A stretch of 64,000 nt of DNA from Chloroflexi bacterium AL-N1 (GTDB taxonomy: Bacteria > Chloroflexota > Chloroflexia > Chloroflexales > Roseiflexaceae): NCBI GenBank assembly GCA_013122435.1, contig WYDT01000017.1, forward strand, positions 90,036 through 154,035, written 5' to 3'. Below, one piece after another: positions 9,336 to 17,367 of the stretch (position 1 is the stretch's first letter; the number at the start of each line of letters is the position of its first letter). The translations under genes and the position numbers were made by a program. The notes beneath the pieces were generated by a model. It ran no database searches. It saw nothing but the letters and a program-made list of their open reading frames with translations, and had not been told where the DNA came from.

Positions 9336-10529
9336 ATGAGCCGAGTCATCGCTATTTCAAACCTCAAAGGTGGTATTGGTAAAACCACAACGGTCGTCAA
9401 TGTTGGTGCTGGTCTGGCGCTTAAAGGGGCACGTGTGTTGGTGGTAGATGTTGATGCCCAGGGGAATCTGGCAATGGCCTTGGGAGTGCATCCACGGCGC
9501 ACCCTCTACGAAGTGATTGTTGATGGCGCCCGCGCAGTCGATTGCCTGACTCCAGCACGCCCCAATCTCGATCTCCTTGCGGCTGATCATACCCTGCTTG
9601 GTGCACAACCAATCATTGCACAACGTTCTGATTGGAGCCAGGTGTTGGCAAAAAGTTTACGCCCGCTCTTTAATCACTATGATTTTATTCTGATCGACTC
9701 AGGTGGTTCGCTTACACCACTGAATGTCAATGCATTTGTGTGTGCCGACTCAGTCATTGCACCGACCGCCATTGAACATTTTTCGCTCAAGAGTATCGAT
9801 CTGTTGTTTCAACAGGTTGCCCGTGTCAAAAACAACAGCGCCAGTATTCGACTGATCGTACCAACAATGTTTGATCCACGTGTGCGACAGGCGAACGAAC
9901 TGCTTGAGGAACTACGGGGAATGTATGGCTCTATTGTGGCGTCGCCGATACGAGTGAATGTACGCCTCTCAGAAGCACCACGGGCCGGTCGTACTATTTA
10001 CGAATATGATCCACGATCACGTGGTGCCATTGATTATGCCATCCTGGTCGAACGGATTGGTGATATCTTTCAATTCCAGCCGAAGGCCAAGTCGGTCCCA
10101 GCACCAGTACATGCCCAATCGCTACAGCAGGAGACCAATCAACAGGTGACAGTCGCACCCCCGGCAGAACCAGTGACAGTATCGAAGAAAGCCAGCAGAA
10201 AGAAACCGACCCTTCAAAAATTACAACCTGCAACACAACAGGCGAATGCAACGACATCAAATGGTTCCTCGGTACACAATGAACAAGTGCCGTCTTCTTC
10301 TATTTTGCCTGATCAACCATCTGAGCCAGTCGTGCCTGAACGTACTGCCGCTGCAGATATTCCCGAACTGGCTACCAAGAAATACACAGCTCCTGGCAGT
10401 ATGGCCTCACAAAACTGCCCCTACTGCGATGAGACACTCAAGCGCGCAACTGTGGCAGGGTATCGTGTCGAGTATTGTGAGCGTTGCCACTATAAATCAC
10501 AAAGACTCGCGCGTGAACCAATTCGCTAG
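9336..10529 (+). CDS. ParA/MinD-type ATPase with C-terminal zinc ribbon
   Basis: This is a deviant-Walker P-loop ATPase of the ParA/Soj family, 397 residues. The Walker A motif KGGIGKTT is at residues 11-18, with VVDVDAQGN after strand 2 and LIDSGGSLTP at about 119-128. The AR/LSEAPRAGRTIYEYDPRSRGA block is typical of chromosomal Soj proteins. After about residue 250 the family match ends. A low-complexity Pro/Ala/Gln/Thr linker follows, and then a CxxC-x16-CxxC unit (Cys 361, 364, 381, 384) that looks like a small zinc ribbon. No parB is adjacent, so a role in plasmid-type partition is not shown. Localising another cargo is equally possible. Confidence 0.85.
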   Translation: MSRVIAISNLKGGIGKTTTVVNVGAGLALKGARVLVVDVDAQGNLAMALGVHPRRTLYEVIVDGARAVDCLTPARPNLDLLAADHTLLGAQPIIAQRSDWSQVLAKSLRPLFNHYDFILIDSGGSLTPLNVNAFVCADSVIAPTAIEHFSLKSIDLLFQQVARVKNNSASIRLIVPTMFDPRVRQANELLEELRGMYGSIVASPIRVNVRLSEAPRAGRTIYEYDPRSRGAIDYAILVERIGDIFQFQPKAKSVPAPVHAQSLQQETNQQVTVAPPAEPVTVSKKASRKKPTLQKLQPATQQANATTSNGSSVHNEQVPSSSILPDQPSEPVVPERTAAADIPELATKKYTAPGSMASQNCPYCDETLKRATVAGYRVEYCERCHYKSQRLAREPIR

Positions 10530-10665
10530 GCAAAACCAATTGAGATTGGGTATACTGTGAAGCATGCTGCAATCTATGTGATGGCTTTTATCTGATGTTT
10601 TGGATGCCCCGCGCAACAAATGCCAGAGATAGCCCGTCATACTAATAAAAGGGGAGTACTCAACC

Positions 10666-10941
10666 ATGACAACCGATGATTTTCGGGGTGATGCCCATAC
10701 ATTGCTGGACCATATGTTAAAAGATGCCTCGGCCAATCCAGACCGAGAGGAATTGTTACAACAATATGCGGAGCAGTTTACACGGATGCACAATTACTAT
10801 GCACACCAATTGCTCAATGAGGTGATCGAGGATGCCCGCACCCGCTTAGATGCACGTATTTCTCCCGACCCGATCCGCCAGACCATTGCATCGGTACAGA
10901 CAACAGTGCAGGACGTGTGGAAATCGATCTGGAAACCATAG
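10666..10941 (+). CDS. Hypothetical 91-residue protein
   Basis: I do not recognise this small, probably all-helical cytosolic protein. It has no signal peptide or membrane segment. The ATG at 10666 has GGGGAG nine bases upstream, and the residue composition is protein-like (Asp/Glu/Gln/Arg-rich helices with regular hydrophobic spacing). This supports a real gene. It lies 136 bases after the ParA-like gene on the same strand. Confidence 0.6.
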   Translation: MTTDDFRGDAHTLLDHMLKDASANPDREELLQQYAEQFTRMHNYYAHQLLNEVIEDARTRLDARISPDPIRQTIASVQTTVQDVWKSIWKP

Positions 10942-11116
10942 GGTTTTGGCCCAGAAATCAAAAAAGGTCAATATACCCTTCACAAAGTACCGTAGTTTAC
11001 CCAAATACAGGTATGACAGTTCTCGCTGTAAGATGATGACTGAATCAGCCAGGTAAACGCAGCGAGAATCCCTCCAACTTGTTGGCTTATCGTGAGATTG
11101 CACCGTAGGGTCAGAC

Positions 11117-11350
11117 ATGAACAAAGAAGCCGCCCTTTTTTCTGAAAGCCTGTTATTTGTTCAGGTAGCAGCACATGTCCCAGGCGATGTGGTCAAAGTT
11201 CTGTTGGGAAAAACGCTGACAGAAGCACCGCACGTATCTGAGTGGCAACTTCACTCCATCACATCAGCAGATGATGGGCAACAGTATCTGGAGTTTCGTG
11301 TTGTAGTTGAAGCCCAGTTTGGGGTACACGCGCAGATGTTGAGCGCATGA
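11117..11350 (+). CDS. Hypothetical 77-residue protein
   Basis: The function is not recognised. It has an ATG with AGGG upstream, and its TGA stop overlaps the ATG of the following decayed GNAT gene (ATGA at 11347-11350), a sign of former translational coupling. No domain, signal or membrane segment is evident. It may itself be a remnant, since its partner is dead. Confidence 0.45.
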   Translation: MNKEAALFSESLLFVQVAAHVPGDVVKVLLGKTLTEAPHVSEWQLHSITSADDGQQYLEFRVVVEAQFGVHAQMLSA

Positions 11351-11670
11351 TCGAGATGATGCACACAAGACAGGCACGCCTATCCATGCACTGGTATTTT
11401 GTACGGTCTCAGGAAATTGCTGGTGGAGTTGGATTGCTCAAATTTGAGTATAGGGCAGAACCAGCAGGGCGTTTGCAAGATGTCGATATCTTTTCTGCTT
11501 ACCAAAGCCGTAGGTTAGGAAATGTGCTCTGGAAAGCGGTTGAAGCGCTGGCATATCGCAAAAACCTGACAAACCTGTATCTTGGTGATGATACGAATGA
11601 TTGGCCATTATATTAGTATTAACGATATGGCTATATCGAGTTAGTATGTATCAAAAAAGCGACTGACTAA
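11347..11670 (+). pseudogene. Decayed GNAT acetyltransferase
   Basis: The frame beginning at ATG 11347 encodes GNAT-like sequence: HWYFVRSQEIAGGVGL, then DVDIFSAYQSRRLGNVLWKAVEALA in the place of the acetyl-CoA-binding loop and helix, and NLYLGDDTNDWPLY. An in-frame TAG at 11614 and TAA at 11620 interrupt it. The same frame continues as RYGYIELVCIKKATD to a TAA at 11668-11670, exactly where a GNAT C-terminal strand should be. Two stops in the unshifted frame make a sequencing indel an unlikely explanation. Confidence 0.7.
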
Positions 11671-11916
11671 ATATTTAACTGCTGTTTGTAACCCTTGTAC
11701 CACTGCTGTTTCCTGACTTTTTACCCTCTCCTCTTACACATCAACTCGGAACCACATTCATTACGAATTGCTCAAGTAAGGCCTTGTCTTTTTTTTTGTT
11801 TAGGCTAAAATATTTGTGTGTGTCAGTAAATAAACTTGACTATCAATAAGTATTAGAATATACTAACAGATGTTATTCTATATCCATAGTCTCTCGTATA
11901 ACAATCGACTCAGGGT

Positions 11917-12981
11917 ATGATGATAGATCGTTCCTGTGGTGAAATGGGGATGAAAGTTATGTCGGCACTACCATATACATTGTATTTATCAGGTGAGAAT
12001 GTCTGGAGCTATTTTGAGCAGGCACAGGAACAACTGGGAGTCAACTATCGACAACTGTACAATGAACGTGTGTTGCCTTTGCCTGAATGGTTTGGGAAGG
12101 GCTATGTGCGAAATGTATTCCTCCGTAATCAACTCAATATCTTTATTCTGGATGTTATTCCGCGCCAGACGATTGCTATCGACTGTCAGGTTCTACAGCA
12201 TCGTCCAGTGTTTGAGCTGCACTTTAATATTACTGGGACTTCGAACTCAAGGAACTGTCTAACCGACGATACCTATCAGATTATTTCTGGTGAGGGTGCC
12301 TGCTTCTACGCTAATGTCAGCGACACGCGTATGCATATGCAGGGCATGTTTCCTGTGGATCAGCGCGTGACGATGGTTGAAATCACTGCTGATGCCCTTG
12401 CCCTTGCAAATTTGCATGTGTCTCTGGATATGCTCTTTCCTGCTCACACACATCGCTTTGATAAACCTATGATCTATCAGAACAACTATGGTATTACACC
12501 GACAATGTATACGGCACTCCAACAAATACTCAATTGTTCATACACGGAGTTACCGCGCCAACTCTACCTTGAAAGTAAGGCGTTAGAGTTATTATCGCTG
12601 TACGTAAATGAAGCTGCAACAAGAGGGTCCAGTCAGACATCACAACTGCGTGAGGACGACATCGAGCGTATCTACACTGCAAAACATATTCTCACCCAAC
12701 GCATGGATGATCCACCATCACTGGTAGAACTTGCACGACAGGTTGGTATCAACGATTACAAACTCAAAGTAGGGTTTCGAGAAGTTTTTGGCACCACGGT
12801 CTACAAATATCTGCATACCCATCGCATGGAACAGGCGCGACATCTCCTGTTGAAAAGAACGCACAGCGTGCTGGAGGTAGCGTATGCGGTGGGGTATACG
12901 AATCCCAGTCAATTTGCGGCGGCCTTCAAAAAAACCTATGGTACAACCCCTAGCTCATACATGAGCAAACAGATCGCGTAG
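11917..12981 (+). CDS. AraC-family transcriptional regulator
   Basis: This is a DNA-binding regulator of up to 354 residues. The C-terminal ~100 residues form the double helix-turn-helix domain: PSLVELARQVGINDYKLKVGFREVFG, then MEQARHLLLKRTHSVLEVAYAVGYTNPSQFAAAFKKTYGTTPSSY. The N-terminal ~220 residues resemble the ligand-sensing part of PchR/YbtA-type regulators of metallophore loci, but this is only a likeness by eye. ATG 11917 is taken as the start. ATG 11950, after GGGG, is an alternative. It lies just upstream of an eight-gene operon on the same strand and is the natural candidate regulator. Confidence 0.85.
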   Translation: MMIDRSCGEMGMKVMSALPYTLYLSGENVWSYFEQAQEQLGVNYRQLYNERVLPLPEWFGKGYVRNVFLRNQLNIFILDVIPRQTIAIDCQVLQHRPVFELHFNITGTSNSRNCLTDDTYQIISGEGACFYANVSDTRMHMQGMFPVDQRVTMVEITADALALANLHVSLDMLFPAHTHRFDKPMIYQNNYGITPTMYTALQQILNCSYTELPRQLYLESKALELLSLYVNEAATRGSSQTSQLREDDIERIYTAKHILTQRMDDPPSLVELARQVGINDYKLKVGFREVFGTTVYKYLHTHRMEQARHLLLKRTHSVLEVAYAVGYTNPSQFAAAFKKTYGTTPSSYMSKQIA

Positions 12982-13023
12982 TCTTCCTCTTAATGCTCTC
13001 AAAACCATAGTTTGCAAGTGCAA

Positions 13024-13077
13024 GATGGATCTCTCCCCATTGCTACATGATGCATCCGTCATGGAGCAGAGATCATC
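13024..13077 (+). other. Imperfect inverted repeat between the araC-like gene and the operon
   Basis: GATGGATCTCT (13024-13034) pairs with AGAGATCATC (13068-13077) with a single bulged G. The 295-base gap from 12982 to 13276 also holds the ribosome binding site AAGGAAG before 13277. Otherwise I see nothing that can be named. The repeat could be a terminator of the regulator gene or an operator. Confidence 0.3.
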
Positions 13078-13276
13078 CGTCTGTGAGTAGCCACCACACG
13101 CTAACCTCGGTATGCTAGGAGTAACTTTATGGAATTCATGAAAATATGTACCATGAGTGTGCCATAGCAAGAATGAAGGGTTGTAGAGTTCTTTTTCAAG
13201 CCACTCCACTCAATGTGATTACGAACTATCTCTCTGCAACATACAACACAACATCAATAACAGAAAGGAAGTCTTG

Positions 13277-14701
13277 ATGAATACATTAGATACAGCATCA
13301 GCACCACAACCTGTTGATCTCATAATCTACGGTGGTCAGGTGGTGACCATGGATGCGAATGACCAGATATATACCGATGGTGCTATCGCGATCAAGGATG
13401 GCACTATCACGGCGGTTGGCCCGACAGCACAGATACGCGAACAGTACATGGCCTCCAAGACTATCGATGCACATAAACAACTTGTCCTTCCTGGATTTGT
13501 CGATAGCCATGCCCATCCGGGGATGGCTCCACTGATTGGCTCATTCAAGCAAGATCCATCACAGCCCTCGATCTATGCGCGTGGCGGCAATGTACCCTAC
13601 ATTATGACTGGATTCAGCTCAATGGTAGGTCGTTCTTTGCCAGAAGAATTGACCCGTATTACCAGTACATCCTATCTCATCACGATGCTCAAAAGTGGGA
13701 CCACTTGTTTTGCCGATGGTGGTTGGCTGAATCCCTCTGCAGTTGCGCAAGCCGTAAAGGATGTTGGCATTCGGGGCAGCATTGCTCCAATGATCATTGA
13801 TACAGCGGTTGATCCGGCCAACCTTGATCAAGGAACGCACCGTGTTGCCGATGCTGATGAATTACTTGCCACAATGGAAACATTGGTTGCCCAATGGCAT
13901 GGGGCAGCCAATGATCGCATTCGCGTGATTGGCAACATCTTCTGGCCGCTCCTGTGCAGTGATGAGTTGTGTAAGGGAATGCGTGACCTCTGTAATCGTC
14001 ACAATATTGGCTACAACAGTCACGCCGCCGCAGTGCTCAACGAAAACGATCTGAGCGTGCAACTCTTTGGGAAACGCACGATTGCGCGACTGGCCGAACT
14101 GGAGGTGCTTGGACCACGCTTCCAGGCCATCCATATGGGCTTTGTGAATGATGAAGAAATCCAACAACTTGTTGAGACTGATACTAAAGTTGCCCATAAT
14201 CCCCTTCAGAACGCCTTTGCTGGCAAAGGTATTACCACCACTGGTGCTATCCTCAACATGATGGATGCTGGGGTTACGGTAGGGATTGGTACGGATGGAG
14301 GTGGTGGGTTTATAGGGAATATGTTGGAATCGATCCGGACCACCGTGGCGCTGCACCGTGACATGGCGATGGACAACTCGCGTTTTCCGCTGATGCAGGC
14401 GTTTGCAATGGCGACCCGTGATAGTGCACGCTGCTCGTTCTGGGATGATCGAGTTGGCACACTGGAAAATGGCATGGCGGCTGATCTGTTGCTGGTCGAT
14501 GTCTCTAATTCGCGATACGCATTTGATGATACTCCTCATTTGTGGTTTCTCTATTCAGGCCATGAAGGAGAAATCAAAACCGTATTGATTGATGGTGAGG
14601 TTGTGGTTGAAGATGGCCGGGTGGTAACAGTTGACGAGGAGCAGATTGTTGCTCAGGCACAAGAAGCAATGCAGGGTTTCCGCGCCCAATTTGGGGCATA
14701 A
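13277..14701 (+). CDS. Amidohydrolase / chlorohydrolase-type deaminase
   Basis: This is a metal-dependent hydrolase of the amidohydrolase superfamily (ATZ/TRZ, SsnA-like group), 474 residues. The metal ligands are visible in order: HxH in LPGFVDSHAHPG, a His in NIGYNSHAAAVLNEN, a His in FQAIHMGFVNDEE, and the catalytic Asp in VGIGTDGGGG. The N-terminal YGGQVVTMDAND and C-terminal ADLLLVDV...VLIDGEVVVEDGRVV strands form the small beta-sandwich of the family. Likely reactions are deamination or dechlorination of a ring compound. The substrate is not readable. AAGGAAG precedes the ATG. It is the first gene of the 13.3-23.2 kb operon. Confidence 0.85.
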   Translation: MNTLDTASAPQPVDLIIYGGQVVTMDANDQIYTDGAIAIKDGTITAVGPTAQIREQYMASKTIDAHKQLVLPGFVDSHAHPGMAPLIGSFKQDPSQPSIYARGGNVPYIMTGFSSMVGRSLPEELTRITSTSYLITMLKSGTTCFADGGWLNPSAVAQAVKDVGIRGSIAPMIIDTAVDPANLDQGTHRVADADELLATMETLVAQWHGAANDRIRVIGNIFWPLLCSDELCKGMRDLCNRHNIGYNSHAAAVLNENDLSVQLFGKRTIARLAELEVLGPRFQAIHMGFVNDEEIQQLVETDTKVAHNPLQNAFAGKGITTTGAILNMMDAGVTVGIGTDGGGGFIGNMLESIRTTVALHRDMAMDNSRFPLMQAFAMATRDSARCSFWDDRVGTLENGMAADLLLVDVSNSRYAFDDTPHLWFLYSGHEGEIKTVLIDGEVVVEDGRVVTVDEEQIVAQAQEAMQGFRAQFGA

Positions 14702-14737
14702 GGAGCCTTTGGGACGACATCAAGCCATAGAGATTTC

Positions 14738-15475
14738 ATGAAGAGTCAGTACCTACATATACATCATCGTCAGACGATCCTTGTTACCGGCATTATTGGT
14801 ATTGTCAGCGCTATTATGATTGGTATTACCGATATGCTGTTGAATGCCAATGCAACCAGTGGTGCTGAAATCTTTGCCGTTGAGGCTTATGAACTGATGG
14901 CCAACAAGACTCCTCAACAATTGATGTGGGGGAGTCTTGGCGGTATTTTTATTCTTATACTCATGGCCGGTTACTGGCATTGGTATGTGGGAATGGCCAC
15001 CGTTCATCGATGGTGGTCCTCTCTCACTTTGCTGCTGTTGTTGATTGGTGCCATTGGAGGAACCCTCTTCCACTTTTATGTTGGGACACAAGGACTTGCG
15101 TATCAGACACTTTTTCAGATAACGGATAGTGAATCATATCGACGTGTTGAGGAACTTATTCAGATATATGATCGTGATTACAGTCAGCCTACATTTCTAA
15201 TGGCGATGGTTGGTTTTGGTGGAGGCTCAGTATTATTTTTTATTCCAACCATACGTGGCAAAACGGCTTTCCCCCGTTGGTATGCATTTAGTGTTCCGAT
15301 TATCTCCTGGCCACTTTCAATGCTCATCACGAGTCAATTCCCTGCACCTATCGGTGGTTTTGTTGGCGTTACGTGGCATTGGCCCACCATTATTGCCTTT
15401 ACTATCTCCACCATTGTATTGATGCGGCAATCTACGGAGACTCGTCGTGTGTTAACAGGAGCGATAAACGCCTGA
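14738..15475 (+). CDS. Six-helix membrane protein, paralogue of 16671-17318
   Basis: This is an integral membrane protein of 245 residues with about six hydrophobic segments (roughly residues 12-34, 60-82, 91-114, 152-172, 181-200, 211-229). The family is not recognised with certainty. It shares the pattern (I/L)xG(K/R)T(A/L)FPxW(Y/F)A, then FPAPIGGF and an early GI(T/S)DM(L/V)L, with the 215-residue membrane protein two genes downstream. The two are therefore diverged paralogues. It starts 36 bases after the amidohydrolase. A role in transporting or sensing the operon's substrate is inference only. Confidence 0.7.
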   Translation: MKSQYLHIHHRQTILVTGIIGIVSAIMIGITDMLLNANATSGAEIFAVEAYELMANKTPQQLMWGSLGGIFILILMAGYWHWYVGMATVHRWWSSLTLLLLLIGAIGGTLFHFYVGTQGLAYQTLFQITDSESYRRVEELIQIYDRDYSQPTFLMAMVGFGGGSVLFFIPTIRGKTAFPRWYAFSVPIISWPLSMLITSQFPAPIGGFVGVTWHWPTIIAFTISTIVLMRQSTETRRVLTGAINA

Positions 15476-15501
15476 AACTTTTCTGGGCAAGAGGACATCG
15501 T

Positions 15502-16182
15502 ATGCAACACAGTACTCTACAAGACTCACAGATTGAGCAGGTTTTGAATCAACTCCATCGTGCAGCTAATAGGCAGATATGGTCGTTATTGTGGCACTAC
15601 CTACCCCAACTACCACGATTATTGAGTGGCAAAGGAATACGGTGGAACGAAAACAATCTTGCTCTTTATAACGACAAGTATGTGCCAATTGACCGTAATC
15701 AGGGACATCTTTTGTATTTGTTGGCCCGCTCAATTGGAGCCAATACCATTGTCGAATATGGGACATCATTTGGTATATCCACAATATATTTGGCAGCGGC
15801 GGTACGTGATAATGGTGGTGGTCATGTTATCGGTACAGAAATTGTCCCACAAAAGATCAAACAGGCTCAGCAAAATATTGCCAAAGCCGGGTTATCAGCC
15901 TACGTTGAAATACGTTCAGGGGATGCGCTGCAAACCCTCAAAAGTCTCAATCAGTCAGTTGATCTTATTCTCGTAGATGGCTGGCCACATCTGGCACTTG
16001 ATATCCTGAAACTTGTCGACCCCTATATTCGCAAGGGAGGGATTGTGGTGACGGACAATGTCAGATCATTCAAAGAGGCACTTTATCCATATATTACATA
16101 CTTACAAAACCCTCAAAATGGATATCGTACAAGTATTCTTGATTTGGGTGGTGGTACAGCCCTCGCAGTAAAGGTAATTTGA
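15502..16182 (+). CDS. O-methyltransferase-like protein
   Basis: This SAM-dependent methyltransferase of the class I, COMT/CCoAOMT-like type has 226 residues. Motif I reads IVEYGTSFGISTIYLAAAV and is followed by the acidic GTEI. Downstream are SGDALQTLK and VDLILVDGWPH, then GGIVVTDNV, as in Methyltransf_3/24 proteins. The start is ATG 15502, after AGAGG. The frame is open 43 codons earlier, but that region overlaps the preceding gene. The substrate is unknown. Its place in the operon suggests it modifies the same small molecule handled by its neighbours. Confidence 0.8.
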   Translation: MQHSTLQDSQIEQVLNQLHRAANRQIWSLLWHYLPQLPRLLSGKGIRWNENNLALYNDKYVPIDRNQGHLLYLLARSIGANTIVEYGTSFGISTIYLAAAVRDNGGGHVIGTEIVPQKIKQAQQNIAKAGLSAYVEIRSGDALQTLKSLNQSVDLILVDGWPHLALDILKLVDPYIRKGGIVVTDNVRSFKEALYPYITYLQNPQNGYRTSILDLGGGTALAVKVI

Positions 16183-16199
16183 GCAACAGGAGGCATCCC

Positions 16200-16628
16200 A
16201 TGGTGAGAGTCGACATGTCAACATGGCCCATCGTTGTGATTGAGGTGGATGGATTGGCAACAGTAGTAGCAATGGAAGAGTACAACGCTGCCATGGAAAA
16301 ACTACTCGATCACGCTGAACAACGACCGGAACGATTTGGCATGATCTATCTCTCTCAGATGACGGACGCTGATCACGAACAGCATAAGCGTGAGAAAGCA
16401 GCCCAGAAACTCAGTAATGACTGGCTGAAAGTCAACAAAGAACGCATTGGTCAGCAGTGTGTTGGTATTGCCATGGTGACATTGGCAACGGGCATGATGA
16501 AGGTCATGAAACCGATTGCCAAACTGTCGATGAAACGGCTTATGGGTGCCCCTGGCGATGTGTTTTTTACTCAGGCAGAAGCTGAAGCGTGGATGACTGA
16601 GCGCATGGCAACGCCTGAACAAACATAA
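16200..16628 (+). CDS. Hypothetical protein, possibly STAS/SpoIIAA-like
   Basis: This 142-residue cytosolic protein is preceded by a perfect AGGAGG at 16188-16193. The opening strand WPIVVIEVDGLATVVAMEEYNAAMEKLLDHAEQRPERFGMIYLS, broken by helices, and the closing GDVFFTQAEAEAWMTERM resemble STAS/SpoIIAA-like single-domain proteins, where FFxxxAEAWL is a common C-terminal signature. This is a weak, by-eye assignment. It lies 17 bases after the O-methyltransferase. Confidence 0.65.
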   Translation: MVRVDMSTWPIVVIEVDGLATVVAMEEYNAAMEKLLDHAEQRPERFGMIYLSQMTDADHEQHKREKAAQKLSNDWLKVNKERIGQQCVGIAMVTLATGMMKVMKPIAKLSMKRLMGAPGDVFFTQAEAEAWMTERMATPEQT

Positions 16629-16670
16629 TCGTGAACATCACGCTATTTTGTATACATGGGGAACATCATC

Positions 16671-17318
16671 ATGACACAATTTGATATCTGGATTGGTATT
16701 GTCGCGTTATGCTGTAGCATGATTGTCGGTATCAGCGATATGGTCTTATCGGGCCAACCAGTGAGCGGGGCAGAGCACGTCAAACTTCGCTTTAACTCGG
16801 CGCGTGGCAAGTCAGCGAGAGCGTTGCAATTGGCCGGGTTTGCGGGGATTGCGAACATCTTTGTTGCGCTGGGCTTCTGGCAGTGGTATCGGGCGTTGGC
16901 TCCGGCAGGCTTCTGGCTGTCGGTGTTTCCCATTCTGCTACTCGTCATTTTCTTTCTATTGGGGGTGACGGTTCACTTTATCTGGCCAATTCTCGCGACT
17001 CTCTCGCTTGCCGCAGAGAATGCCGCTCCAGAGTCAAAAGCAGCGATTCAGCAATTATATGATACGACCTTTCAACGTTACTTTGCGCCATTAGGGATGG
17101 TGGCTGTACCGCTTCTGTTGGGCGGTTCGATCTGGTTTGCGGTGGCAGTATTGAGTGGACGCACACTGTTCCCGCAGTGGTTTGCCATCTTGTCGCCCGC
17201 GTTTCCCGTGTTATCGCTTTATGCCCTGTCACCCCGGCTTCCAGCACCAATTGGTGGCTACATTCGCGCTAACTTTTTGCATATCATTATTCCAGTGCTG
17301 TTTGCGATTTCTAGTTAG
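16671..17318 (+). CDS. Membrane protein, paralogue of 14738-15475
   Basis: This 215-residue protein has about six hydrophobic segments. GISDMVLSGQPVSGAE near the N-terminus and LSGRTLFPQWFAILSPAF...PAPIGGYIR near the C-terminus mirror the membrane protein 14738-15475. The duplication is therefore within the operon, with two genes between. ATG 16671 is chosen because GGGGA lies about nine bases upstream. ATG 16656 is possible. No function can be assigned. Confidence 0.7.
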   Translation: MTQFDIWIGIVALCCSMIVGISDMVLSGQPVSGAEHVKLRFNSARGKSARALQLAGFAGIANIFVALGFWQWYRALAPAGFWLSVFPILLLVIFFLLGVTVHFIWPILATLSLAAENAAPESKAAIQQLYDTTFQRYFAPLGMVAVPLLLGGSIWFAVAVLSGRTLFPQWFAILSPAFPVLSLYALSPRLPAPIGGYIRANFLHIIIPVLFAISS

Positions 17319-17367
17319 ACGCTGGCTAGTCATGTCGCGTAGTGTAGTAGATGAAAAAAAGGCAACG

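Noticed and set aside
13862..14539. Open frame of 225 codons on the minus strand
   Set aside because: Antisense to the clearly coding amidohydrolase. It has no domain, start signal or codon pattern of its own.
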